Source: Parietaria judaica
Lineage: Eukaryota; Streptophyta; Magnoliopsida; Rosales; Urticaceae
Direction: 5' to 3'
DNA length: 64,000 bases
NCBI GenBank assembly: GCA_954871525.1
Contig: OX940870.1
Location: forward strand, 30,184,555-30,248,554
In this document: in pieces, positions 47,995 to 60,178 of the stretch
How the letters are laid out: every line of letters starts with the position of its first letter
Position numbering within the stretch: the first letter of the stretch is position 1
Position numbers and translations under genes: made by a program
The notes under the pieces: generated by a model
Databases searched by the model: none
The model's input: the letters and a program-made list of their open reading frames with translations, nothing else
What the model was told of the DNA's origin: nothing

Positions 47995-50900
47995 TATACA
48001 CACACCATATATTAAGTACACAACACCAGGAGCACATGCTATAATATATTTTTCTCATTGAATTATTTATTATTAAAAAGAGCAGCGGTTTAAATACGCA
48101 AAGTTTATCCAACCCAGTCATTGTTAATCTTCTATTAATGTGATAAGACCCACTAAAAAAGTTTAATATAAATCATTTTGAAAAATTAACTTTTCTAAAT
48201 GACACGTGGCAACATAATAGGCTGCCACAAACGTCATTTGGAGTTAATAGACGAAATTTATAGTCATTCTAATTTTGCAACAATATTGAATACTTACGCA
48301 TATACTATTTGATAGTGGGGCAAAATTGCTCCAACAAACCCAACTATGAGAGTGCTAAATGGGATTTTCCCTTTTTTAATTATTACTTCTGCAGAGATTT
48401 CTGCCGTCCGAGTTCGGGCATGACGTGGACCGGGCTGACCCGGTGGAGCCCGGGCTGACGATGTACAGAGAGAAGAGAGAAGTGAGGCGCGCGGTGGAGG
48501 AATCGGGTGTGCCCTACACCTACATATGTTGTAACTCCATCGCATCCTGGCCGTACTTTGACAACACGCATCCCTCGGATGTTCTTCCGCCCTTGGATAA
48601 ATTCCAGATCTACGGCGATGGCTCCGTTAAAGGTACATTACCCTGAGCCCCGTCCCACACGATCACTCAAGCTCAACTATGTACCTATTTCAGTCTTTTA
48701 AGCTGTTTTTTCTTTTCTTTTCTTTATTTAAGTAAAATTTTGCTGTATTGTGTAAACAGTGTTTCTATTAAGTACAAATATAAAAATATTTAAAATAATG
48801 TGACTATTAATTCGTGTACGTAGTTTTCAAAGCTGTCCAAAGGTTGTTTTCAATGTTCCAAATTTTCATCAGAGCTAATCTTGAAACTTTTATTTTATTT
48901 ATTTACTTATTTTCTACAAACCAAATTATACTATAATCACTGTTATAATATTGGTTATATAGAGTTGCCTCTTTTGACGACATTGGCCACTATTTTGGGG
49001 ATATATAGGGAAACTTCAGTTTGTATGCCCGGTAGAACATGTGTTTTCAAAAAAGTACCCGAGTTTGTTAAATTACAAAACTATGCCCCCAACACACTTT
49101 TTGTCTTTACATAAACAGTTTTAAACACTTTTGAACACTTTAAAATATGCTCCAAAAACTGTTAATGTATACATAAACACTTTTTGTCTTTACATAAACA
49201 CTTTTGGGGCATAATTTTGTAATTTAACAAATTCGGGTACTTTTCTAAAAACACATGCTGTCCGGGCATACAAACTGAAGTTTCCCTATATATATATATT
49301 CTTCATATTTGAACATTATTTAATTAGCTGTGGTAATTGGCTGCTTTTGGAAATAAAATAAAAGAAGAAAAAAAACAGTAAAAGAAAATTTAGAGTCATT
49401 CAGAAGCTAACAGATCCATAAATGCAATATAAACATAATATATATATAAGCTAGTACTCTAGAGTATAGAATCTAGAGAAAAAAGTCAAAGCCAAGTCAT
49501 ATTAAATTGAAAATAATATATGTTTTTGTCAAACTAATTTCTTTAAAAATACTTTGAGGTCACATTATTTACCTTTTATCTGATGACCACTATTTACTTG
49601 CTTCCTTCTCTCTGTCTTTTTTGTTTTTGGTTTTTTATTTACTTGCTTTCACTTCAATAATAGACTACTTTTGATTTCAATATATGCAAATAAATTAATA
49701 AATCCATACAGCCAATAAAACAAGTCTTTCCTAGTTTCTCTTCTTTATGACTGCAAAAACAACAATTATTATAATGAAATTATACATCATAATTGGGTAA
49801 TTACTAATTATTGTATAATTTGAGTGACCCAACCAACATTTCAATTTCATGATTTCATCCCATGACGTATACAATAACCAATCAAAATCAATGATCAATA
49901 ACAAATTTTCATTAATATCAAAAAATAAAATCCGACAAATGAACAATAACAACCAAAACCACTAACTTATAATTGGCCACTAGTCATACAAGGTCTACGC
50001 ACGTGGTAGTACCGTAGTAGCAAACATTCGTCTATGATTTTAGGGACTTTTGTTTTTATTTGTTTTTTGTTTTTAAATATTGCTTTCATATATACTTTCT
50101 AATTCTATTATTCAAACTAGACCTTCTATATTAACTTCTCACCATTTTAATTTTTTCAACACCCAAAATTAACCTTACTCATAAGTCATAATCATAGAAT
50201 TTTGTCTTATATACTAGTGGCAATTTTCAATAAAATATAAACTAGAAACTAAAATACTACAACTGTCAATTTAGAGATTTTTTATGAAATTACTTACAAA
50301 TTCATAAAATGAGAGTAATATTGTCAAATTACACTTAAAAAGGTATATTTTGGCTTTTATTTTTTTAATTTTATTTGATAAAATGTATATTTTTTGCAAA
50401 AGAAAAGAAGAATAAATGTGTATAAACAAGAAATTTTCTCTTGTTTTGGTAAACCCTTTATTTTATTTTTAATTTTTGCATAAATATATATATTTTCTAT
50501 ATTATAAAGGGGCCAAAATATTCCCTTACTCTAGCTTTATTTTTACATCATCTTCTTATTTTATTTTTCAAAAAGCAAGAATTGTACATCTTTATTCATA
50601 ATTTATATATATACCTTCTTCTTTTTTTCCTTTTTTTTTACAAAAAAAAATATACGATCTATTTTTTAAATTGTCAAAATATTAACAATATAGTCAATTT
50701 AAAAGATTTTAATTTTTCTAAGATTATTTTAAAAAATTAGAAAAACGGAGGGTACAAAGTCAAAGTATACTAAGGGAATTATTGTAGCTTTTAAAAATAT
50801 TTGATATATTTTTACGAATATAAAATAAAAAACTACATAAAAAAAATCTCATTTTCTATGATTGAAAAGTGTTAGAAACATGAGAATTAAGTTTTCATGC

Positions 50901-52697
50901 CGTTGCCAATTTTATTTACTCCCATCTTACTAAACCGTACTCGGATTACAGCTTATTTCGTGGCTGGAACGGACATTGGAAGATTAACAATGAAAACGGT
51001 GGACGACGTCCGAGCCACCAACGTGAACGTCCACTTCCGGCCAGCCTGCAATCTGTATAACATCAACGAGATGGCTTTACTTTGGGAGAGAAAGATTGGA
51101 AGAACTCTTCCTAGGGTTACAATTACAGAAAATGAACTACTAGCTGCCGCTGCAGGTATTTTTATTATTATTCAATCAATTCACATTATTTTTTCTTATA
51201 TTTCGTTGATAAAATCTTTTTATCTATTGAATCTTTTCAATAATTTTCTGATCTGGATTTCAAAGTTACTGCAAATTATTACGCTTTAAGTCTAAAGAGT
51301 GTGACTAGTGGTGAGAGCAATATTTGAGATCTTGAACATCTCAGGTTCGATTCCCCCTGAACGCGATAATTGAGCTCACTGGGGTATTATCTCGATCGAT
51401 AACATCAGGGCCCCATAGTTACTAGTCGGGTGTATAAAATTACCAATATATAAAAGATTAAGATACATTTTTTTTAATCAATTCTAATTTAGAAAATAAA
51501 CTTCGGTTACGAATTTACCTTATTAACAGTATTTAGGAATTTTCTTATTTGATAATTAGTAGAATGAGACCATAACTCTATTTATAAAATCATTTAATTG
51601 CAAATTCTTATCTCTCATAGATATTGTAATTACCCGATTGGTATCTATAATATAAATACATGAAAATAACACCCTTAAATCACATTATTTAATTACAACT
51701 TAATCACTAATTGTAACTTATATTATAGTAGCACATATACAATTATTTAATTACATATATATGGACCCATGACGTGATCAGTACTACAAATAATCCAAAC
51801 AAAACATACTTTTTGAAATGTCATCTTTCAACCCTAAATATCACAATAATTTAGCATATCATCTCAGTAATTTTGACGTTTATGTTTCAACCCTAAATAA
51901 CATAATAATTTAGCATATCATCTCAATAATTTTGAAATGCCATGTGGTATATATAGAGCTGCGTTTGGCGACTCCGCGACGCGTCGCGATGGAATTCGCC
52001 AAAATCGCGAGAAGGCGCGTCGCGATGCGTCGCGGCGAGTGGAGTCGCGACTCGTCGCGATGTTGATCGAGAGAGAGAGCGACTGTGTGAGTGAGAGAGA
52101 GTGAGAGAGAGAGGGAGAGAGCGGGATCGTGACGACGGAAGAAAATCGCGATTCGTCGCGACTGTGACGCTTGAATCGCGACTCGTCGCGACGGTGACCC
52201 CTGAATCGCGACTCGTCGCGATCTTGTGTTTCCCGTCGCCAAACGCAGCTCTAGGTATATAGAGTTTGAGTAGCTTATGATAAAAACAAAAGGACAAGAT
52301 AAAACTTACTTGTTGAAATGTCATGTTTCAACCCTTATAAGTACCACAATTTTATCTAGTATTTTATCTCAATAAGTTTGATAAAAACAAAAGAAGAAAG
52401 ATGAAAATTAATGTTGGTTTTGCAGAGAATATAATCCCAGACAGCATAGTGGCGTCGTTTACACACGACATCTTCATCAAAGGGTGTCAAATCAACTTCG
52501 CCATCGACGCCACCACCGATGTCGACGTCCAAGCCCTCTACCCCGACGAGACCTTCACCACCCTCGACCACTGCTTCACCGAGTTTCTCCTCAAGCTCAA
52601 GGAGAAAACCGCCCACGCCCCCGAAAATGGCGACGTCTCCTCTGCCAAAGCGCACGTCGTGGAGGCGTTCCCGGCCATCGCAGCCACTTGCGCTTGA
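47091..52697 (+). CDS. LAR: Leucoanthocyanidin reductase, five exons
   Basis: LAR converts leucoanthocyanidins such as leucocyanidin to flavan-3-ols (catechin) with NADPH, at the entry to proanthocyanidins. The exons are 47091-47303, 47432-47572, 48395-48632, 50952-51155 and 52426-52697. All introns are GT-AG, phases agree, and the product is 355 residues, the usual length. The Rossmann motif GATGFIGKF lies near residues 22-30. The three LAR signatures are present: RFLPSEFGHDV (119-129), ICCNSIASWPYF, and THD in ASFTHDIFIKGC. His127 and Lys145 keep the spacing of the catalytic pair of grape LAR. I chose the ATG at 47091 because LAR proteins begin MTVS; the in-frame ATG at 47052 would add 13 residues. 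Introns 3 (2.3 kb) and 4 (1.3 kb) are enlarged and hold two MITEs and a SINE. Isoflavone and phenylcoumaran reductases lack these signatures. Confidence 0.96.
47961..47992. repeat. (TA)n microsatellite in LAR intron 2
   Basis: About sixteen TA dinucleotides in the intron between exons 2 and 3; an (AATT)n run lies at about 47634-47656. Confidence 0.9.
49008..49286. mobile_element. Foldback MITE in LAR intron 3
   Basis: Begins GGGAAACTTCAGTTTG and ends with its exact reverse complement. The arms pair for about 100 bases each. The centre has a repeated ACACTTTTTGTCTTTACAT. The flanks are both TA-rich (GGATATATA and TATATATAT), so a 9-bp duplication is likely but cannot be proved. The GGG terminus fits a Mutator-type MITE. 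Confidence 0.8.
51295..51440 (+). mobile_element. tRNA-derived SINE in LAR intron 4
   Basis: TGACTAGTGGTGAGAGC (A-box-like) and GGTTCGATTCC (B-box) lie about 30 bases apart. A GC-richer body follows to about 51440. It is in the same orientation as LAR. The tail and target duplication are not clear. Confidence 0.6.
51954..52253. mobile_element. hAT-type MITE, 300 bp, in LAR intron 4
   Basis: Begins TAGAGCTGCGTTTGGCGAC and ends with its reverse complement, flanked on both sides by GGTATATA (51946-51953 and 52254-52261), a perfect 8-bp duplication. The interior is GC-rich, unlike the intron around it, and built from repeats of CGCGACTCGTCGCGA, with a GA-repeat tract at 52070-52120. The minus-strand frames of 110 and 133 codons across it come from these repeats. 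Confidence 0.93.
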
Positions 52698-54575
52698 CCG
52701 GTAGTTTTACATGTTTGCCCTACTATTCTTTCTCAATTTCCATTCAAAAGCTAAAAAATAAAAGCAAGCGTCTTTATTAATTAAAGCGATAATATGGCCG
52801 TTGAGGATGTTATTGTTAGGTTGATTAGCATCATCAATATTTTAATGTCGTTTGTGGCTTTTGGCTCCTCGTGCTGTGTATGTACCTACGCTCTCAATTA
52901 TTTTGTAATTTCATGAGTGGTTCGAATATTATTATCTAGCTATATTATTCCTTTCAAAGCTTGTATAATATTGTGCTCCATTGTTATTTATCATGTCTTT
53001 GCATTTTATTAAGAATAAATATTACAACATATCTCTAACATTCTATCTTTGTTATTATATGATAGTGACTATAACTTTGTATTTTTATCCTTACATGGTT
53101 CTTTAGTTTGTAATGATGTCTTTATGTAGTCTTTTGTTAAACCACCATGGTATTCAGGAAGAGTGAAATAGAGATAGAGTGGAACATGTATAAATTATTG
53201 TTGGGATCGACAAAAAATATTATCTTGTCGGTTTATTAATTAAATAAATTATTATTTTTTTAATTTATACATTAATGAAGAAAAATGTATTAATCAACTA
53301 TAATTATATAAACATCTTTAGTAACAAAAAAATATTTCAATTTATTATATCGAGAATATTAAAGTATCAATTTCAAGAATATCAAGAGAGACTATTATGA
53401 TTTTTTTTTGTTATTAGAGTACCGATGTCAGAAATATTAAAGAGCTCAATAATATTAAAGAGGTATAACATTAGCTTCATAAAGTAGTGATAATTAAAGC
53501 TATAGAATCATATATTAAGAAGACTACATGAATAGTGATGTAATGTTATCTTTTTTTTATGCGATTTCATAGTTATTTATGTTATATTTTATTTATAGTA
53601 GTTTTATAATTATTTATGTAATTTTTATATTGAATTATTAATTTATATATCACTTGGGACCTATATACTTTCTAAAAAAATTATTATCTTATAAATTTAG
53701 CGAATTATTAATTTAGCTAGTTAGGCCCGAGTCGCGACCGGACAAAAATATTATTTAATCGCAATAATTAATTTTTTCGAATATTAATTTATAGAGATTA
53801 TACAGTACAAATGCGAAGTCAAAGACTATATGAAATAAAAATATAAAGTCATAAGTTACATAAGAACAAAAATAAATAAATGCAAATAATTTTTTGATAA
53901 ACTGCGTGTTAAATTACTAAAGTTAAGTTTTAGTAAATAAAATAAATAAATTAGCCCCTCGTACACGAGGTACAAAAATTAAAAAAATAAATTTATCGTT
54001 TAAAATTTTATGAAACGACTACATAAACACGAATAAAATTAAATGAGTTGTTTTCATTGTACATATGTAATAACAAAAAGTGCAAAATGAGGGTTTTGGA
54101 GTGAAATTTTTCGCTTAATTAACAACACCTGTTTGTCAAGAGATGGACACTTGTCGACAAATAGATTGTCGCTGTGATAAGTTAATCTTATTTTACTGAA
54201 ATAAATAAGTACATATATTCCTAAATGCGTGTATTAATTAAGAATAGAGCCTTTTATAATCACTAATCAATCCATTAGCTAAAATCAGTTGGTTTTACCT
54301 TTTTTTTTATAGTAAAAAAGAGTAATTAATCTATGCATGGTGAAACTCATTATATCATCAAGGTTAGGTATATCACGTGCAAACCACGGGCTCTTCCCTT
54401 TTTATTCCGCTTTATCTTTTCTTTTTCTCATTTTCTTTTATTTTTCTGTGAGAGAAGCTTTGACTGTTAGGTCATTAGTTTGGTTGGTGGCAATGGCATG
54501 TTGCTTCTCTTGTTTTATGGGAATGTTGACATGTCGGACGTGTAGAATCTGGACAGAACTCGAGATTATTTTGAA
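52698..54575. other. Intergenic DNA downstream of LAR
   Basis: The first 250 bases probably include the LAR 3' UTR. The rest is AT-rich with no recognisable gene or bounded repeat. An 85-codon frame at 54337-54594 is hydrophobic and unsupported. Confidence 0.45.
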
Positions 54576-55291
54576 GGGACAAATAGTCAAATAGCCAAAC
54601 TTCAAATTCTAATTAGCCAAATAGCCAATGTTTTTACTAATATTGTCAAATAGCCAATTAACTATGTTAATAAATCACGAAAGACCTGATTACCCTTGTA
54701 TTAACGTGTATTAACGTGGTTAATTTGTTTAAAAATAATAATAATTTTTTTAAAAAAATTATTTTTTTTTGAAAAAAAAAAATATTTTTTTTGTTAAAAT
54801 TTTAATCACGATTTTTTATTTTTAAACAAATTAACTCCGTTAATACACATTAATACGTTTATTAACGTATTAACGTGGTTAATTTGTTTAAAAATAAATA
54901 AAAAAATTTCAAATAAAATAAATAAATTTTTTAAAAAAATAAATAAATTTTTTGTTAAAATTTTAATCACGATTTTTTATTTTTTAAACAAATTAACTCC
55001 GTTAATACACATTAATAAACGTATTAACGTAGTTAATTTGTTTAAAAATAAAAAACCTTGATTAAAATTTTAACAAAAAAATATTTTTTTTTAAAAAAAT
55101 TATTTTTTTTCAATAAAAAATTATTTAAAAAAAAATAAATTAACCACGTTAATACCGTTAATATGTTAAAAGGGTATTATAGGTATAAAATATGTTATTA
55201 AATAACTATTTGGCTATTTCACAAAGAAAAATAAAAGATTGGCTATTTGGCTAATCAAACATTTCAATTTGGTTATCTCATGCTATTTCTC
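54576..55291. mobile_element. Mutator-type MITE with internal repeats
   Basis: The ends GGGACAAATAG and CTATTTCTC are imperfect inverted repeats that continue as opposed TAGCCAAATAGCCAAT arms. The flanks TATTTTGAA (54567-54575) and TATTTTTAA (55292-55300) match at 8 of 9 positions. The centre has several direct and inverted copies of a motif built on ACGTGGTTAATTTGTTTAAA and its complement. Confidence 0.75.
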
Positions 55292-55360
55292 TATTTTTAA
55301 TTATTATTATTATTTTGGAAAATATGCTAATTTCATTTTCATGAATGGATCGAAAGGGTA

Positions 55361-56151
55361 TGTTTAGTTGTGTCGCCTTCTTTCTTTCCATATTCATGTT
55401 TTATTCGCAAATATCTCTTGATCAATGTAGAGGGCGATTCGCACCGCCTTACAGTCACAAAAAGACACTACTCAAACACACGAATAAGTACGAATGATGG
55501 GGTATCTTTGATTGATTTATGATTACACAGGGGATCGGTCTCTTCCGTTTATAGCTTGGAACAAAGAAGAGGAATGCGATTAACTAAGACGGACGCAGCC
55601 GAGCTGTTGACACCAAGGGATTATCAACACTATGCGATGACTCTATCTTTCTCTCTTCTCTCGATAATTGCCAGCCCCCTCACAACTGGGAGCTCTTCCG
55701 TTATTTATGGCCCCCTCTGGGACCTTCTTGGCTCGAATCCCTTGGATGATCTTCAGATGGTCCCCCCATGGGATATCCTGTGGTCCTCTTCTCTGACATT
55801 CTCGACGCCTGCCAAAGGGGCTTGTTTCCACTAACGTTGTCCCTTCTGACACATCCCGCGCGCGCTACCCTGCAGTGGTCCCCTCGGACCGTACCTTCTT
55901 GTCGTATCCTAGGTCGAAGCCCTAGACCTCAATGGGCTTGAGGCCCATCCTCGGTCATCGCTCTCCCCGATGGGCCGCGAGCCCATTGCGATATGACCAT
56001 CTTCGAGGAGCCCAGGTCCCACTCCTGGCCACTAACCTCCATCAGTGGGCCGAGAGCCCATCGCCATCGCGCCCAACCCGACCCTCGTCGTTTCATAGGA
56101 AAACGACAAGTGTATAGTTAAGAATGGATTTAACCAAATCCGACCTTAACA
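55361..56151 (-). repeat. 3' LTR of the Tat-type element
   Basis: In the minus direction it begins TGTTAAGG at 56151, right after the polypurine tract, and probably ends CTAAACA at 55361, giving 791 bp. CTATAAAC near 55555-55546 is a plausible TATA box. The left boundary is inferred from the TGTT/AACA end pair; the partner LTR is outside the window. Confidence 0.75.
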
Positions 56152-56168
56152 GTTAGTCCCCCATTTTG
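56152..56168 (-). other. Polypurine tract of the Tat-type element
   Basis: The minus strand reads AAAATGGGGGACTAAC directly before the LTR start. It is the usual plus-strand primer of gypsy elements. Confidence 0.8.
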
Positions 56169-56179
56169 CCAAGTGTGGG

Positions 56180-56567
56180 CACTTGGAAATATGTAGGAGG
56201 AGGAAATTCCGCGCGACGACCCTCGTCGGGCGACGAGATCACCCCCTTGATAGTCGTCGATCACCGACGAACTCCTCGCGATGAGAGAAGGCTTGGAAGC
56301 CTGTTGCGCGACGGCTATCATCGGGCGACGGGACCGAACCTCCGAGGATCTCCCCTAGACGACGGTACCTTCGCACTTGGGAAAATGTAAGAGGAGGGAA
56401 TTCCGCGCGACGACCCTCGTCGGGCGAGAAGATCAACCATTGAGGGTCGTCGATCACCGACGAACTCTTCGCGATGAGAGAAAGCTTGGAAGCCTGTTGC
56501 GCGACGGCTATCATCGGGCGACGGGACCGAACCTCCGAGGATCTCCCCTCGACGACGGTGCCTTCGC
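56180..56567. repeat. Two-unit 194-bp tandem repeat
   Basis: Unit 1 (56180-56373) and unit 2 (56374-56567) both start CACTTGG and share CCGCGCGACGACCCTCGTCG and CGACGGGACCGAACCTCCGA with few changes. It lies between the polypurine tract and the antisense gene. Open frames on both strands here are by-products of the repeat. Confidence 0.9.
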
Positions 56568-56939
56568 GGTGAGAGATCGGCTTCCGAATCGATGCGTCGG
56601 CGTCCCATCACTGCGCATGCAGGCGACGCCTCGAATCCCCCCCCCCCGCATTTAATGCGGGGTTCCCCAGGCACTCGAGTACCTGCTTTATGGGATTCCC
56701 AACGGCTCCTTCATCTCGACCGTTGACAGCCTACGCACGCCTCCATCCTGGGCCGTTCGATCGAATCGCGCCCCTTCGGCTTCTCTCTCCCCCCTCCTTA
56801 TATTCGAAATGCCTCTCTATTTCTTTCTTTCTTCTTTCATTCGCTCTCACTCTTCTCACTTGCTCCTCTTTCTTTTTTGCTCTCGAAGCTCCTGCTCCTT
56901 CCCCATCTGTCCCTCAACTGTCTCAACCTTCTTCCGATC

Positions 56940-59900
56940 ATGGCAATGGCCGGGAAAATCTTCCAGACCAAGTCCCCTCTGTCTATCTTGACGGAGGCGC
57001 ACCGGGACCACTTCATCAAGAACTATATCGACAGCGAGAAGTACCTGCTCCGGCTCCCGTATCCAGGCGAGCGCGCCGACGAGCCCCAAGACGACTGTAT
57101 TGCCGTCTATGAGCACTTCTTCACCGACGTGGGCCTTCACCTTCCGGTGCCCAACCTCATTGTGGCCTTCCTGGCGGCCTTCAACGTGCCGATAACCCAA
57201 GTAAGTCCCAACTCCATCCGTCTCCTCCTGTGCACTCTCGTGCTGGGATTGGAATAAGGGGTCGAGGTCACTCTGGAGGACCTCATGACCCTATACTACT
57301 TCTCGAGGAATCCAAAAAACATTGGGCGCCTCTCGCTGTCGCACCGCCACAAACCCCACATCCTCCTGAACTCCCCGAACAAGGAGGCGATGTGGGAGAA
57401 TCGATATTACTTCACGCGCGTGAGTGCGTCGACGTTCGGCCCCAACCACGAGGAGCTGCCCCGCGCCTGGGTCGGCGATCAGGATATCATCAAGTTCTCG
57501 CCGTCGACCGACGAGGGCGTCGTGGCCCGTTTCACAAGCGTGCGCAACGCGCTTCTCGCCAACGATCGCCGCGATTGGTTCCTCGACTTCAACGCCGCCC
57601 GGATCGTGAACTCGGGTATTTACCGCCTCTGCAACATTATGGGGCCGCCTCCTCGCTCGCTTTTCCCGCCTGGATTTCGGGCCGAGGAAGGCGAGAAAGG
57701 CTCGTCGGCTCCTCCGCGGAAGAAGATGCCCAAGGCTCCTGCGAAGAGCCGCAAAAGGACATCCCGCTTCGACGTGACCGGCGAGGAGCCCTCTCGCCAG
57801 AGGAGTAAGCCCTCCCCGACGCCGGTGCCGCCCCCGCGAGACCGGTCCAAAGATGGCTACCTGGGGTTAGTCCCCCGAGAGGGAAGGGACCGCGTGATCT
57901 CGCACGACGATCCTCCGCTCCGTGACGCTTCCTCCGAGCATCGCTCCGAGCCCGCGGCCGACGCCGATGCTCCCCTTCGAGCTGTCGACGCGATGCCACC
58001 TGTCGCGGGTCGCTGTCCGTCGGAGGCTCCTGCCCCCCGAGAGTCCCCTCGCCGCGAGGACTCCCAGGTCGACCTCTCCCCTCGTCAAACTCCGCTCGGA
58101 GCCCGCGCCGATGAGACGGTTGTCCCCGCTCCTGGCTCCGAGGCTACGCGCGAGGACCTCTCGCCAAAGGGATCCGACGCGGCGACAGAAGTTACGCCTG
58201 GCGCGGGGACCGCCTCCGAGCCGATCATCGTCACGCCCTCCGTCAGCCCCGCGACCGGGTACTCCCGGCGCACCCGTCGGGAGGTGAATTTCGACGATGA
58301 CTTTGGCAGCCTGGACTTCTCTGACGTCGTCCCGCCCGTCGTCGACTTTCAGTCGACGGAGCCTCTCGCCGACCCCGCTCCTTCTACCGCAAAGGTTACC
58401 GAGCAGGCCCTCCTGGATCCGACCCCAGGAGCCGTGAGCGGCGAGGACGCCGGAGATGCCCCTGCCTTAGGGGATGAGAAGACTCCCGTCCCGCCGGCCT
58501 CTCCCCGCGAGGGGACCGTCGCAGCGACTGAGGGTACCCCCTCAGCCGCTCTCCCGGCGGTTGCTCAACCTGACCAGGCAGAAGATGCCCCGCCGGGCGC
58601 CTCGCAGCCCGCAGCTGGGCCCCAGGGCGAGGCTCCTCGAGAAGCCGTCGGCGTTCCCGCCTCCGGCACTTCCCTGCTCAGGACGAATGCCTCCTGCGAC
58701 TCGTCTTCGATCGAGGTCTCGCCCGAAAAGGAGGCATCGGCGGCGCACGAGACGACGAGCGGCGAGTGCTTGCTCCTCGACAAACCTCCCCACCCCTGGA
58801 AGAAAGCTCCCGGAGAATCCTCCAAAGCGGGCGCCCCCTCTCCGGACGAACTTCTGCCCATGTTCCCACAAGGCATGGTGAAGGGTTCGACCGTCATCCG
58901 CTATCCGAGCTTCCCCGATCCGCCCACTCAGGCTTCTTCCAAGGAAGAATGGGAGAAGTATTCGGCCGACGCGATCCACGGCCTGTCGATGTCCTCCCAA
59001 ACTTTTCGTCCCGCCGGCAGCTCACTGGCGTCCTCCTCTCGCTACCGCAAGGCGGCAGCTCTTACGCTCCAAGGCATCGCGCTTCTTAATGACATGATCC
59101 TCGACGAGCGCGACACTTCCCACGAACATGCGTCGGAACTGCTCGAGATGGGCGCCCGGGTCGGTGAGCTCGAGTGTCATCTTCAGATTTCCATTGCCGG
59201 GGAGCGAAGGTACCGGGATGAGGCCAATCGGCACCGTCTGGCCCTTGAGGAGGCCAAAGCCGCCCTGGAGAAGGAGGCTTCCCTTCGCCAGCAGGCCGAG
59301 CTGCGAGTTGAAGAGCAGCAACGCGCCCTCGTCGACGAGGCGGAGCGTCATCGGAGCGCGACTCACGACCTCACCGTGGCCCTCGAAAAGAAGACGAGGA
59401 GGCTAGCTCGTCTGAGCGAGGCCATCGGCGCACCTCCCGATGAAGAGAGCCGCTTGGTTTCTCGGGTAACCAACGCTCTGAAGAGGCTCGCCGATGAGCT
59501 GGAGGGCGCGCAGGCGGAAGTCGTCGAGGAGCGTAACGCGCGGCTGCGTCTCTTCGAGAAAGCCAAGGCCAAAATCCAGCGTCGCGATGAGAGGTTCGCG
59601 GCTCTCGATGAGTCCGTCGACCATCACCGCATGGTCGCCGGCTACAAGGCCAACCTCGACATGGTCGAGAAGCTTCCTCCCGTCGCGACGGTGGGGAAAC
59701 TCCTCCCCCTCTTGCCGAAGTGGCGCGGGATCATCGCGGAGCATTCCACGAGGGTGAAGGAGCTAGAGGTGAGGTCTGCTCTTCCTCTGGATTCGCCGCC
59801 TCTCTCGCCTTGCGATCCTCCCTCCATCGAGTCCGAGAGGCTGGCCGCCTTCGCCGCGGGGACGACTGCCTCGGCTTCGGACTCCGTCGACGAGTACGGG

Positions 59901-59957
59901 ACCAACGACAAGACCCTCTCGATCCAAGAGCCGACGGTACAGGATGGCCTTCCCTAG
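56940..59957 (+). pseudogene. Antisense extra gene of Tat element, 'putative gypsy type transposon' family, one stop
   Basis: This long GC-rich frame runs opposite to pol. Its first 150 or so residues fit the plant domain called putative gypsy type transposon (Transposase_28): a VGLHLPVPNLIVAFLAAFNV stretch, then SPNS, LEDLMTLYYF, and a downstream W-x-x-RYYF motif. The frame starts at ATG 56940 and is broken once, by TAA at 57255-57257. After that it stays open for about 900 codons: a Pro/Ser/Ala-rich acidic linker, then a long coiled coil (about 59100-59560; LEEAKAALEKEASLRQQAEL). The protein's role is unknown; such extra genes are typical of Tat elements. A 58-base intron from 57201 could skip the stop, but it would shift the frame and remove the conserved SPNS motif, so I read the stop as a mutation. 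A CTTATATTC box near 56796 may be its own promoter. Confidence 0.8.
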
Positions 59958-60178
59958 GGGAATTGTCTTTGTATATTTTGGTTTTCCTTTTGCGAATTTT
60001 GCTGTTATATTTTCTTTGTTGCTTTGGCCTCGGCCCCTTTTTTGTACTTCACGAACACTTAATGAATGAAAAAGATCTTTTACCTCCTCTGCTGAATTTT
60101 AGTTATCGGCTCGCGACCGTCGTTTTCCTAACTTTCACGCTTCATTGGGGTTGACTATCCTCCCCCCTCTTATCGCAG

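Noticed and set aside
51910..52324. Ser/Arg-rich minus-strand frames of 110 and 133 codons
   Set aside because: They are produced by the CGCGA repeats of the MITE in LAR intron 4.
57201..57258. A 58-base intron that would remove the stop in the antisense gene
   Set aside because: The donor GTAAGT is good, but the length is not a multiple of three and the removed part encodes a conserved motif of the domain.
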